In this document: in pieces, positions 8,465 through 18,600 of the stretch
How the letters are laid out: every line of letters begins with the position of its first letter
How positions within the stretch are numbered: position 1 is the first letter of the stretch
NCBI GenBank assembly: GCA_046349435.1
Contig: JAXMCI010000021.1
Coordinates: 67,498-131,497, forward strand
Source: JAXMCI01 sp046349435
GTDB lineage: Bacteria > Pseudomonadota > Alphaproteobacteria > Dongiales > Dongiaceae
Direction: 5' to 3'
Length of the DNA stretch: 64,000 bases
Notes under the pieces: model-generated
What the model saw: the letters and a program-made list of their open reading frames with translations, nothing else
Databases searched by the model: none
Told to the model about the DNA's origin: nothing
Program-made: the position numbers and the translations under genes

Positions 8465-9541
8465 CTATGTCGTCGGCTCGGCCAGCAGGTGCATGTCCTC
8501 GGCCGACCAGCCCAGCCAGACCGCCTCGCCGGGTTGCCAGCGCGTCTCGGCACCGGCCGCGACGTGGGTCGAGAGCTGGCGGCCGCCGGCCTCGAGCAGC
8601 ACCAACTCGCGGCTGCCGTGATAGACCGTGTCGACGACGCGGGCGGCGACGACGTTCTCGTGGCCGCCGCGCTCGCGGCTGACGGCGACGTGCTCCGGCC
8701 GCAGCGCGACCGTCACTGCCGCGCCGGGCATCCAGGCCGTGCCGTCCTCGGCCGCGGCAACCGAGGCGCCGAGCGCATCCAGCCGGACCCGGCCGGCCTC
8801 CCGGCCGCGCACCGTGGCGGGCAGCAGGTTGTTGTCGCCGAGGAAGGCGGCGACGAAGCGCGAGCGCGGCCGGCGGTAGAGCTCGCGCGGCGCGCCGACC
8901 TGCTCGACCCCGCCGGCGTTGAGCAGGACGATGCGGTCGGACATGGCGAGCGCCTCCTCCTGGTCGTGGGTGACCAGGACGAAGGTCACGCCGGTGCGGC
9001 GGTGCAGGTCCTTGAGCTCGCCCTGCATCTCCGCGCGCAGGTTCTTGTCGAGCGCCGAGAGCGGCTCGTCGAGCAGCAGCAGGCGCGGCGCGAAGACCAG
9101 GGCGCGGGCCAGCGCGACGCGCTGCTGCTGGCCGCCCGAGAGCTGGCTCGGACGGCGGCGGCCGAGCTCGCCGAGGCGGACCTGGTCGAGCGCCGCCTTG
9201 ACCTTCGCCGCGGCCTGCGCCGCCGGCGTGCCGCGCACCGCCAGCGGGAAGCCGACATTTCCGGCGACGCTGAGGTGCGGGAACAGCTGGTAGCCCTGGA
9301 ACACCATGCCGAAGTCGCGCCGCTCCGGCGGCAGGCCGGTGACGTCGCGGCCGTCGACCAGCACCCGGCCGGCCGACGCCTCGACGAAGCCGGCGACGAT
9401 CATCAGCAGCGTCGTCTTGCCCGAGCCCGACGGGCCCAGCAGGGTGACGAACTCGCCGTCGGCGATGGTCACCGAGACGTCGCGCACCGCCGCCGTGCCG
9501 CCATAGAGCTTGGTCACGCCCTCGAGGTCGAGCCGCGCCAT
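8465..9541 (-). CDS. ABC transporter ATP-binding protein, polyamine (PotA) type
   Basis: 358 residues. An N-terminal nucleotide-binding domain shows Walker A GPSGSGKTT, Q-loop VFQGYQLFP, signature LSGGQQQR, Walker B LLLLDEPLSALD and the H-loop TH. A C-terminal TOBE/OB regulatory domain (about 250-358) is typical of PotA/PotG importers. Start ATG 9541 lies 5 nt below the preceding permease stop. It is the last gene of a four-gene minus-strand operon: binding protein, two permeases, ATPase. It powers uptake through the inner membrane. Confidence 0.95.
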   Translation of the reverse strand: MARLDLEGVTKLYGGTAAVRDVSVTIADGEFVTLLGPSGSGKTTLLMIVAGFVEASAGRVLVDGRDVTGLPPERRDFGMVFQGYQLFPHLSVAGNVGFPLAVRGTPAAQAAAKVKAALDQVRLGELGRRRPSQLSGGQQQRVALARALVFAPRLLLLDEPLSALDKNLRAEMQGELKDLHRRTGVTFVLVTHDQEEALAMSDRIVLLNAGGVEQVGAPRELYRRPRSRFVAAFLGDNNLLPATVRGREAGRVRLDALGASVAAAEDGTAWMPGAAVTVALRPEHVAVSRERGGHENVVAARVVDTVYHGSRELVLLEAGGRQLSTHVAAGAETRWQPGEAVWLGWSAEDMHLLAEPTT

Positions 9542-9546
9542 GGCGA

Positions 9547-10329
9547 TCAGCTCCGCCGCATCCCGGCCAGCACGCGCTCGAGCAGCAGCAGGCCGATGGT
9601 GACGAGAATCAGCAAGGTGCCGACCGCGGCGATGCGCGGGTCGACCGAGTCGATGACGCCCTGCCAGATCTTGCGCTGCAGGGTGACCAGCCGCCGGCTG
9701 GTCGTCATCAGGGTGACCACCACCTCGTCCCAGGAGCCGACGAAGGCGAACAGCGCGCCCGCCGCCATGCCGGGCAGGATGTTGGGCAGCACGACGCGCA
9801 GCACGATCTGGCGCGGCCGCGCGCCGAGGCTGCGCGCCGCCTGCTCCATGCGCCGGTCGAGGGTGGCGAGCGAGGTGCCGACGGTCATCACCACGAAGGG
9901 CAGCCCGAGGATGGTGTGCACGACCAGCAGGCCGGGATAGGAGTCGAGCAGGCCGAGCTCGGCCCACAGCCGGAAGATGCCGACGCCGTAGATGATCGGC
10001 GGCACGATCATCGGCGCGAACAGCATCAGCCGCAGCGCCGTGGTCGAGGCCGAGCGGTGCTGCCAGACGCCGATCGCGAAGCCGGTGCCGAGCAGCACCG
10101 CGCAGGCCGCCGAGATCAGCGCCACCGACAGGCTGGTGCCGATCGCCGACGACCAGTCGGGATCGCCCGCCAGGCTCTCGTAGTGGCGCAGGCTGAGCCC
10201 GCCCTCCGGCAGCGAGAGATAGTCGAGCGGGGTGAGCGAGATCGGCACCACGACGAGGATCGGCAGCAGCAGGAACAGCGCCGCGGCGATCGCCGAGACC
10301 TGCAGCAGCGGCGTCCAGCGCGTCCTCAT
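9547..10329 (-). CDS. ABC transporter permease, PotC/PotI type
   Basis: 260 residues, six predicted membrane helices. The cytoplasmic EAA loop that docks on the ATPase is visible as AARSLGARPRQIVLRVVLP. The family is the inner-membrane channel of spermidine/putrescine-type importers. It starts 19 nt after the upstream permease stop and ends 5 nt before the ATPase start, so it is clearly in the same operon. Substrate cannot be inferred from the permease. Confidence 0.94.
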   Translation of the reverse strand: MRTRWTPLLQVSAIAAALFLLLPILVVVPISLTPLDYLSLPEGGLSLRHYESLAGDPDWSSAIGTSLSVALISAACAVLLGTGFAIGVWQHRSASTTALRLMLFAPMIVPPIIYGVGIFRLWAELGLLDSYPGLLVVHTILGLPFVVMTVGTSLATLDRRMEQAARSLGARPRQIVLRVVLPNILPGMAAGALFAFVGSWDEVVVTLMTTSRRLVTLQRKIWQGVIDSVDPRIAAVGTLLILVTIGLLLLERVLAGMRRS

Positions 10330-10348
10330 GCCGGCCTCATGCGCGCCG

Positions 10349-11152
10349 TCATGCCCGGGCCGCCCCGAACAGCCGGTCGAGATCGGCGACCCGGCCGAGC
10401 AGCCAGACGAGCAGCCCGACGGTGACCAGCAGCATGGTGGCGAGCGCCGTCGCGATGCCCCAGCGCAGCGTCTGGCTGACCTGGACGTTGATGTACTCGG
10501 CGACCATCACCGTCTTGCCGGCGCCGAGCAGCGTGGGGGTGACGTAGAAGCCGAGCGAGAAGATGAAGATCAGGATCGCCGCGGCCGCCACCCCCGGCAG
10601 GCTCAAGGGCAGCCAGACCCGCCAGAAGACGTGGCCCGGCGAGGCGCCGAGGCCGCGCGCCGCGTCGCACAGCCGGCGGTCGATGCTCTGCATGTGGGCG
10701 TAGAGCACGAACACCGCGTAGGGCGTCATGTAGTGGACCATGCCGATCATCACGCCGAGCTCGTTGTAGACGAGCCGCAGCGGCTGGTCGATCACCCCCC
10801 AGCCGACCAGCGCACCGTTGATCAGGCCCTGGCTGCGCAGCAGCGTGATCCAGGCGAAGCTGCGCACCAGCACCGACAGCCAGAACGGCACCAGCAGGGC
10901 GAACAGCAGCAGGCGCTGCCGGCGCGGCGGCAGCATCACCATGGCATAGGCCAGCAGGTATCCCAGCAGCAGGGCGCAGATCGAGGTGGTGCCCGCCACC
11001 CGCAGCGTGGTGATCACCACCCGGCGGATCGCCGGGCTGGTCAGCAGGAACAGGTAGTTGCCGAGGCCCGGGGCCGGCTCGGTGACGCTGATCACCAGCA
11101 GCCGGGCGATCGGCAGGACGTAGGCGGCCGCCACCAGGAGGGCGGCCGGCAC
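10349..11152 (-). CDS. ABC transporter permease, PotB/PotH type
   Basis: 267 residues with six helices and the EAA loop DAARGLGASPGHVFWRVWLP. The start is a GTG at 11152, which falls within the first hydrophobic segment. In-frame codons upstream (reading GRDPTYGLLIV) look like a natural N-terminus, but no ATG, GTG or TTG was found there. Either the protein is short at its N-terminus or an atypical start is used. It pairs with the PotC-type permease downstream as the heterodimeric channel. Confidence 0.9.
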   Translation of the reverse strand: MPAALLVAAAYVLPIARLLVISVTEPAPGLGNYLFLLTSPAIRRVVITTLRVAGTTSICALLLGYLLAYAMVMLPPRRQRLLLFALLVPFWLSVLVRSFAWITLLRSQGLINGALVGWGVIDQPLRLVYNELGVMIGMVHYMTPYAVFVLYAHMQSIDRRLCDAARGLGASPGHVFWRVWLPLSLPGVAAAAILIFIFSLGFYVTPTLLGAGKTVMVAEYINVQVSQTLRWGIATALATMLLVTVGLLVWLLGRVADLDRLFGAARA

Positions 11153-11270
11153 GATCAGGAGCCCGTAGGTCGGGTCCCGCCCGTGCCGGCCGGCCGGCGT
11201 TCCAGCCGGCGTTCCGGCCAGCGCTGCCGCCGAGCCTATCGCCCGGCTCCCGCCCGGCGGCGCCCCGGCC

Positions 11271-12374
11271 TCAGGACGCGATCAGGTCGAGGAACTTGTT
11301 CTGCAGGTCGGCGACGTTCTTGCCGTACCACTCGGTGTCCACCAGGATCTGCTGCTTCAGGTTGGCCGGCGAGGTCGGGCTGATCTTGCGCAGATCGTCG
11401 GTCAGCAGCGCGTCGGCCGCCGGGTTGGCCGGCCCGTTGCCCATCAGCTTGAGGAGCGTGATCTGCTGCTCGGGCGACTGGCTCGACGCGATGAAGTCCA
11501 TCACCGCATGGCCGGCCGGATTGCCCTTCGGCACGGTCCAGGCGCTCGACTGCGCCAGGCCGCCGGCCCAGATCCAGTCGATGCGGCCGTTGGTCTCCTT
11601 GCGCAGCAGGTTGGCGCGGGTGTGCCAGATGTTGCCCATCACCACCTCGCCGTCGCGGAAGTACTGCTGCGACTGCGCCCCGCTCTCCCAGAACAGCAGG
11701 TCGGGCAGGATCGCCTTGACCCGCTTGAAGGCGCGGTCGACGTCGAGCGGGTAGATCTTGTCGGCCGGCACGCCGTCGGCGATCAGCGCCGGCTCGAGCT
11801 GGGCCTGCACCCACTTGCACATCGAGCGCTTGCCCGGGAAGGTCTTGGTGTCGAAGTAGTCGGCCCAGGAGGTCGGCGGCTTCGGCACCTTGGTGGTGTC
11901 GTAGGCCAGCACGTTGCTGAAGAAATAGTTGGCGACGCCGAACTTCGGCGCGAAGTCGCCCGGCGGCACCTTGCTCTTGTCGACGACGCTGTAGTCGATC
12001 GGCTCGAGATAGCCGTCGTTGCCGAGCGACTTGCTGTCGGCGATGCTGGTGTCCGCGACGTCCCAGGTGACATTCTTGGCCTCGACCATGGCGCGGATCT
12101 TGCCGTTGTCCGGCCCCTCGCCCACCACCACCGCCTTGATGCCGGTGGCCTTGGTGAAGGGGTCGCCGAAGGCGGCCTGGAACGCCTTCACCGCGTCGCC
12201 GCCCCAGTTGCAGATCACCACCTCCTTCTCCGCCGCCAGGCCGACCGTCGAGCCGGCGGCCAGCGTGGCGCCGGCGGCGCCCAGCGCCACCAGGAACTGC
12301 CGGCGGTCGATCTCGCCGAGGCGCAGGCGCTCGGCGGCAATCAGGACGCTGTCCATGCGGAAACGCGAAACCAT
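11271..12374 (-). CDS. Periplasmic solute-binding protein, PotD/PotF type, Tat-exported
   Basis: 367 residues. Residues 24-28 read RRQFL and are followed by a hydrophobic stretch ending near GLAAEK, a twin-arginine signal with cleavage around residue 48. The mature part begins VVICNWGGD, typical of polyamine-type binding proteins. Start 12374 is chosen because AAGGAGG lies 7 nt upstream; an internal ATG at 12356 is less well placed. It is the first gene of the importer operon and delivers the ligand to the permeases. Given the dimethylarginine-hydrolase-like gene divergent from it, a guanidino or methylated amino compound is a reasonable guess. Confidence 0.93.
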   Translation of the reverse strand: MVSRFRMDSVLIAAERLRLGEIDRRQFLVALGAAGATLAAGSTVGLAAEKEVVICNWGGDAVKAFQAAFGDPFTKATGIKAVVVGEGPDNGKIRAMVEAKNVTWDVADTSIADSKSLGNDGYLEPIDYSVVDKSKVPPGDFAPKFGVANYFFSNVLAYDTTKVPKPPTSWADYFDTKTFPGKRSMCKWVQAQLEPALIADGVPADKIYPLDVDRAFKRVKAILPDLLFWESGAQSQQYFRDGEVVMGNIWHTRANLLRKETNGRIDWIWAGGLAQSSAWTVPKGNPAGHAVMDFIASSQSPEQQITLLKLMGNGPANPAADALLTDDLRKISPTSPANLKQQILVDTEWYGKNVADLQNKFLDLIAS

Positions 12375-12435
12375 GCCCTGCCTCCTTGCCGATTTGCGGC
12401 CGGGGCTCCACCCCAGCCGGGCCCCGCCATGCTTG

Positions 12436-12522
12436 TATGGTAGGGACGCCATCCGGCCGGAGTCAACGGAACGCCGCCGCCATTGACCACCGGAGGCGCC
12501 GGAGTACCATGCTTCCATACCA
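12436..12522. promoter_or_regulatory. Divergent promoter region with repeated ATGGTA cores
   Basis: The 172-nt gap between the binding-protein and amidinohydrolase genes carries TATGGTAGGG at 12436-12445, identical to 7675-7684. A related block, TACCATGCTTCCATACCA, lies at 12505-12522; its complement contains ATGGTA and GGTATGG. The spacing puts one element near each divergent promoter, as expected for shared control by the GntR protein. Inference only. Confidence 0.35.
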
Positions 12523-12546
12523 GCGCCGCTTCCGGAGACCCTGCCA

Positions 12547-13554
12547 ATGGCGATCATGAGCGACTACGCCTTCCAGCAATTCTCGATCTACGAGATGTTC
12601 GGGCCGGAGGCCGAGCCGGCCTTCGAGACGGCCTCGGAGCTGGAGTTCGGCTGGGGCCGCAACTGGGGCTGCGACAACGACGTCGGCAAGCTGCGGGTGG
12701 TGCTGATGCACCGCCCGGGCGAGGAGATCAACGTCGTCGACCCGAAGAAGCCGCTGGGCTTCGTCGAGGGCTATGGCGACCTGAAGGCCGGCTGGTACTG
12801 GCACAGCAAGGAGCTGCCCGACCTGCCGGCGATGCAGGCCCAGCACGACGCCTTCGTGAAGATCCTGAAGGCCGAGGGCGTCGAGGTGGTGCTGCTCGAC
12901 AAGGCGGCGCCCAACCGCCTGAAGTCGGTCTTCACGCGCGATTCCTGCATCGGGGTCAAGGGCGGCGCCATCATCACCCGCCTGGCGCGGCGCATCCGCC
13001 GCGGCGAGGAGCAGCCGGTGCTGAAGGCGCTGGCGCGGGTCGGCTGCCCGGTGCTGCACACCATCCACGGCACCGGCACCTTCGAGGGCGGCGGCTTCGC
13101 CTTCATCAACGACAAGACCGCCGTCTGCTCGGTCAGCGTCGCCTGCAACGAGGAAGGCGTGCGCCAGGTCGAGGAAGTGCTGAAGACCCAGGGCGTCGAG
13201 CTCATCAAGCTGCACCTCTCGGGCTACCGCATCCACATCGACGGCATGTTCCTGATGGTCGACGTCGACACCGCCATCGTGAACATGGACGAGCTGCCCT
13301 ACTGGTTCATCGAGAAGCTCCGGGCGATGAAGATCCGCACCATCCAGCTGCCGCCCGACGAGAGCGCGCTGTCGCTCAACTGCCTCGCCGTCGCGCCCGG
13401 CCGGGTGATCGCCGACGCCAACATGACGCCGCGCTTCGCCGACATGCTCGACAAGGCCGGCATCACCGTGCTGCCGCTGCAGTACGAGCGCGTCGAGCAC
13501 AGCGGCGGCGGCATCCACTGCTCCACCGCGCCGCTGATCCGCGACCGGGTATAG
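12547..13554 (+). CDS. Amidinotransferase/dimethylarginine dimethylaminohydrolase-like enzyme
   Basis: 335 residues of the guanidine-modifying (pentein) superfamily, which attacks a guanidinium carbon through a Cys. Seen: catalytic Cys325 in GGGIHCSTAP, catalytic His230 in HIDGMF and the EGGGF loop. The C-terminal HCSTAP pattern fits DDAH/arginine deiminase-like members. DDAH turns methylated arginine into citrulline plus methylamines; deiminases release ammonia. No signal peptide. It is divergent from the ABC importer operon, suggesting that the importer supplies its substrate. The exact reaction is not proved by sequence. Confidence 0.88.
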   Translation: MAIMSDYAFQQFSIYEMFGPEAEPAFETASELEFGWGRNWGCDNDVGKLRVVLMHRPGEEINVVDPKKPLGFVEGYGDLKAGWYWHSKELPDLPAMQAQHDAFVKILKAEGVEVVLLDKAAPNRLKSVFTRDSCIGVKGGAIITRLARRIRRGEEQPVLKALARVGCPVLHTIHGTGTFEGGGFAFINDKTAVCSVSVACNEEGVRQVEEVLKTQGVELIKLHLSGYRIHIDGMFLMVDVDTAIVNMDELPYWFIEKLRAMKIRTIQLPPDESALSLNCLAVAPGRVIADANMTPRFADMLDKAGITVLPLQYERVEHSGGGIHCSTAPLIRDRV

Positions 13555-13563
13555 GGCCTGTCT

Positions 13564-13587
13564 CCCTCTCCCGCTTGCGGGAGAGGG
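13564..13587. terminator. Hairpin between convergent genes
   Basis: CCCTCTCCCGC (13564-13574) pairs perfectly with GCGGGAGAGGG (13577-13587). It lies 9 nt after the amidinohydrolase stop and before the convergent oxidoreductase. The stem followed by TCGGGGTGAGGG resembles a common dispersed intergenic element in GC-rich proteobacteria (recalled). It has no clear T-run, so it may be a repeat element that also stops transcription. Confidence 0.5.
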
Positions 13588-13645
13588 TCGGGGTGAGGGT
13601 CGCGCCGCCCGCTCCGCCCTCCCGCTCACGCGGGCGAGGGCACGC

Positions 13646-15608
13646 TCACAGCGCGTCGCCGACCTTGAGCCCCTCGAGCACCGCTTCCTCGGCGGTGCGC
13701 GGCGCCAGGCAGTCGCCGATCTGGTGCAGCTCGCCGGGCCAGGCGGCGAGCGCGGTGGCGAGGTCGTCGACGCTGTCATGGCCCTGGGCCAGGACCAGCG
13801 TGTCGACGCCCTCGCAGAGCACCGGCTCGCCCGAGGTGGTGTGCTGCAGGTAGACGGTGTCGCCGTCGGCGCCGAACAGCCGGACATAGGGCACGATCTC
13901 GACCCCGAGCTTGTGCAGGATGCCGATCCAGTTGTCGCGGACATATTGCTGGATGGTCTGTCCCGGCAGGTAGCCGTTGACGCAGAGCCGGACGCGGCAG
14001 CCGGCCCGCGCCAGCTTCTCTGCGATGCCGAGCCCGATCCAGTCGCAGCGCCAGTCGGCGACCAGCACCGAGGCGCCGACATTGACCTCCTCGCGCAGCA
14101 CCTGCCAGGCGTCGACGACATGGGCGTCGCCGCCTTCCAGCGGCGGCCGGCGCGGCCGGGCGCCGGTGGCGACGACCACCGCGTCGGGCGCCTCGGACTG
14201 CACCAGCGCGGCGTCGACGGTGCGGCCGCGGACCACCCTGACGCCGGCGAGCTGCATCTCGCGCTCGAGATTGCCGACGATGCCGCCGAACTCGGCGCGG
14301 CCGGGCAGCAGCTGGGCGAGCAGCGCCTGGCCGCCGAGCCGCGGCGCCGCCTCCCAGAGGGTGACGTCGTGGCCGCGCTCGGCGGCGACGGCCGCCGCCT
14401 TCATGCCGGCCGGGCCGCCGCCCGCCACCAGCACGCGCCGCCGCGCCGCCGCCGGGCTGCGCCTTCCGTAGCGGCGCTCGCGGCCGGTCTCGGGATGCTG
14501 GATGCAGGAGATCGGGTAGCCCTGCAGCATGTGGCCGATGCAGGCCTGGTTGCAGGCGATGCAGGCGCGGATGTCGTCGAGCCGGCCGGCCTCCGCCTTG
14601 CCCGGCATCGCCGGGTCGCAGATCATCGCCCGGGTCATGCCGCAGAGATCGGCCTGGCCGCTGGCCAGCACGCGCTCGGCGACCTGCGGCTGGTTGATGC
14701 GGCCGGCAACCAGCACCGGCCGCGTCACCTTGGCCCGGATCGCCGCCGCGTAGGGCGCGACATAGGCCGGCTCGACCAGCATCGGCGGCACGATGTGCAC
14801 CGAGCCGGCGAGCGTCGCCGAGGATCCCGCGATGATGTTGAAGTAGTCGAGCGCGCCGTCGGCATCGAGGGCAACGCAGGCGGCCAGCACCTCGTCGGCG
14901 ACCAGCCCGTCATGGTCGAGCTCGTCGCCCGAGATGCGCAGGTCGACCACGCGCCTGGCCCGACCGCGCGCGCCGCCGCGATCGCCTCGCGCAGGAAGCG
15001 CAGCCGCGCTCTCCGGGCTGCCGCCATAGGCGTCGTCGCGGCGGTTGATCCGCGGGTTGAGGAACTGCGCCGGCAGGTAGCCGTGGCTGGCGACGATCTC
15101 GACGCCATCGAGCCCGGCCGTCACGAGCCGCGCGGCCGCCGCGCGCCGTACCCGGCCACCACCTCGTCGATCAGCCGCCGCGGCATCGCCCGCGGCATGA
15201 CGTGGAAGCGCTCGTTCGGCACCGCCGAGGGCGCGTAGGAAACGGGCGTGCTGCCGTCGACCGATTCGATGATCTCGCGGCCGGGATGGAAGAGCTGGCC
15301 GAACACCCGGCAGCCATGGCCGTGCACCGCCGCGGCGATCGCCCGGTAGCCGGCGATGCAGGCGTCGGTCGTGGCATCGATGGTGTGGGTGGTGAAGATC
15401 GCCGTCGGGTGCACGGCGGCGACCTCGACGATGACCAGCCCGGCGCCGCCGGCGCGCGCGCGCCTCGTGATAGGCGACGAGGTCGGGGCTCGGCAGGCCG
15501 CCCGACACCAAGGTCGTCCTTGTGGCCGGTCGAGAAGATGGATTTCCTGAGCCGGCAGCCGCGCAGCTCGATCGGCGCGAAGAGATGGGGGAAGGCTGGG
15601 GCCATCAT
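13646..15608 (-). pseudogene. Old-yellow-enzyme/dimethylamine dehydrogenase-like oxidoreductase, frameshifted
   Basis: Read across frames, this is an FMN TIM barrel, a 4Fe-4S site and an FAD/NAD(P)-binding domain of about 650 residues, like 2,4-dienoyl-CoA reductase, trimethylamine/dimethylamine dehydrogenase and N-methylproline demethylase. The intact 3' two-thirds shows the cluster motif C-x2-C-x3-C-x11-C (CIACNQACIGH, then Cys) and the FAD motif GGGPAGMKAA. The 5' part changes frame at about 15522, 15450, 15145, 15010 and 14953, each explained by one extra or missing base. No in-frame stop was noted within the segments. The start ATG at 15608 overlaps the upstream cyclase stop. Recent decay or local sequence error are both possible. 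Confidence 0.8.
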
Positions 15609-18600
15609 GCTCCTGGGGGACTGGGCGCACCGCCGGCGATGGCGCGCTCGATCGCGGGCAAGGCGATCCTGTAGCCGGTCCTGAGCGCTTCGTCGCGCAA
15701 CATCGCAAGCTCCGCGGCACGATCATCGCCGCGGCCCGCGGCGGCGAGCGCCCGGCCGCGGCGGATTGGCGAAATCGATCAGGGGCAGCGGCTCGGCGGC
15801 TGTGTAGTCAGCGAGGCTCGAGGCGTAGCGCTCGGCCTCGTCCCACTCGCCCGCCGCGAGCGCCTGGTCGACCGCGGCCATCCCGAACAGCAGGTGGTTG
15901 TGGCTGAGCGAGCCGGCCGCGAGCAGCGTCTCCGCCTCCGCCAGAGCAGCCCGACGCTCGGCGTCGTCCGCGGCGACGCCGGCGAGCACGCCCAGCGCGA
16001 TGGGACCCTGATAGGTCATTCCGGTCGCGCGGTAGATGGCAAGTGCTCGACCGCCAGCCGCCGCGCCTCCGGCCGCCGACCGGCGGCGTGCTCGATGGCC
16101 CCGAGGAACATCAGGCTCTCCGCCTCGAAGCGCCTGGCGCCCAGCCGCCGTGCGGCCGCCAGCGCCGTCTCCATGCAGAGGCGCGCCCGCTGGAGCTCCG
16201 CCATGTCGAGCAGGATCTGGCCGGCCACCTGCCTGGCGACGATCTCGGCCCGATGCGCCCCCGCCCGCGCCGCGGCTTCGATCGCGATCTCGGCCTCGGC
16301 CGCCCGCTCATGCTCGTTGAGCAGGAGCGTCGTGCACGGAACCATCGGCAGATTGGCGACCTCGATGCGGCCCAGCCCGTGTTGCCGGGCAAGGTCGACG
16401 CAGCGCCGGAATACGCGATTGGCGGTGATCATCCGCCCCTCCGCATAGAGCGCGTCGCCGAGCCCGCCGAGCGCCCGTGCCTGCAGCTCGGCCGATCCAG
16501 CGCGCTCGGCGTACCTCGGGACTGCTCGTGCGCGGCGCGGCACTCGGCAAGGCGGCTGAGCGGAAGTAGAGATTGCCGGCGCAGGTTGTGGATGCGGGCA
16601 AGATCGTCGAGCGACTGATGGCTCAGGGCGGCCGCCTCGGCGGCGTCGAGCGCCGCCAGTGCCTCCTCGATGCGGTCGACCACGCGCAGCCCGGCGGCGA
16701 TGCCGATCCAGGCCCGGCAGAGCTCGAGGCCATCGCCGGCGAGATCGCGCGCCCTCATAGGCGGCGATCGAGGCTGGCATCGCCCCGAGATCGCCGAGCA
16801 GCTCGGCCCGCAGCCGGGTCAACGCATAACGGTCGGCACGCTCCTGCGCCAGGGCCAGCCCGCGCTCGGCGAGCTGCAGGGCTTGCTCCAGGCGATAGCT
16901 CGCTCCTGCCCGCGGGCCGCCTCGAGGTAGGCCTCGGCGGCCCGCGGGTCGGCGGCGCGGTCGAGATGCTCGGCCTGCAGCACTGCGTCGCGGCCGGCGA
17001 ACCAGCCGGCCGCCTTGCGGTGGGCAGGGCCCGGCGGCTGGCCCGCAGCAGCGAATCGTAGGCGCCCTCCCTGATGAGCGCGTGCCCGAACAGGAAGCCC
17101 TCGCCATCGGCCCGGATCAGCTGATGCTGAAGCAGCGGCTCAGCGCCATAGGCGGGATCGTCCATCAGGTGGCGAAGCTGGGCGAGCGTGAAGCGCTGCC
17201 CCAGCACGGCGGCGGCGCGCAGCGCCTGCCGATCGCGCCGGCCGAGGCGGTCCATGCGGGCCAGCACGATGCTGCGCAGCGAGCCCGGCAGGTCGCCGGC
17301 GCCGGCCTCGGCCGCCCGCAGCAGCTGCTCGAGGAAAAGCGGGTTGCCCTCGGCACGACGCACGCAGGCGGCCGCGACGTCGCGCCGGCCCGTCAGCAGG
17401 CTGCCTGCCAGCTGCTGCGCCGCCTCTTCGGGGAGCGGTGCGAGGTCGACGGTCAGCGGCCGCGATTCCGCCCGCCACGCCGCAAGCAGCGCATCCCCCT
17501 CCGGCCGGGCGGTCACCACCAGAAGAGCGGCGCTGCGGGCGCATGCCGCCGCGAGATCGGACAGATAGGCGAGCGTCACCGGATCGGCCCAGTGGGCATC
17601 CTCGATGGTCAGCAGCAGCGGGCGACGCGCTGCCGAGCGCTCGACAAGTGCGGCCAGCAGTGCCCGCAGCGCGGCGGCCCGGGTGGCCGGGCTCATCGCG
17701 TCATACGTGCTGCGGCCGGCGAGCGGCAGCGGCAGCTCGAGCATGTCGTAGAGCGGCGGTGCATGGGCGGGCTCGACCAGTCCCTCGGCGACCGCCCGGT
17801 CGGCGACCCGGGAGAGATCCGCCGCAGCGCTGTGGCCCGCCTCGAGCAGGGAACGCACCAGGGCACGCACCGGGTCGGTCGTGCCGCTGCCGAAATCCAG
17901 CACCAGCGTGCGGTGACAGGCGAATCCCAGGCCGGCCGCGTGAAGCGGCAGCTCCTCGGTCAGCCGCGACTTGCCGAGCCCGGCCTCGCCGCGGATGTGG
18001 ACGGCGCGGCCGCGCGCCGAAGCCTTGCACTCGGCGAGCAGCGCGGCCAGCGCCGCCAGCTCGGCACCTCGGCCGACGAAGCGGGCCTGCCGTGCCTGCC
18101 GCCCTCCCATCGCCAGCACCCGCCAGGCGCGCACCGGGCCCGGCAGACCCTTGACCGAAAGCTCGCCGGCCGGGCCCGCCTCCACCAGCGGCGCCACGGC
18201 CTCGTAGACGTCGGCCGAGACCAGCGTCTCGCCGGCACCGGCCAGCTCGGTCAGCCTCGCCGCCAGGTTCACCGAATCGCCGGTCACCGTATAGTCCTGC
18301 CGTCGGCGGCTGCCAGTGTCGCTGGCCACCACCCGGCCGCTGGCGATCCCGACATGAGCGGCGAGACGCCGGGGCCCGTCGAGGACGGCGAGCGCGGCGT
18401 GGATGGCCACCCCGGCGCGCACGGCGCGCTCGGCGTCATTGCCGTGCGCCACCGGCGCGCCGAACAGCGCCATCACGCAATCCCCGATATGCTTGTCGAT
18501 GCTGCCGCCATGGCGCTCGACCACGCCATCGACCGCTTCGAAGAAACGGTTGAGAAGGGCGTGCACCTCCTCGGCCTCGAGCTCATGGCTGAGCGCCGTG

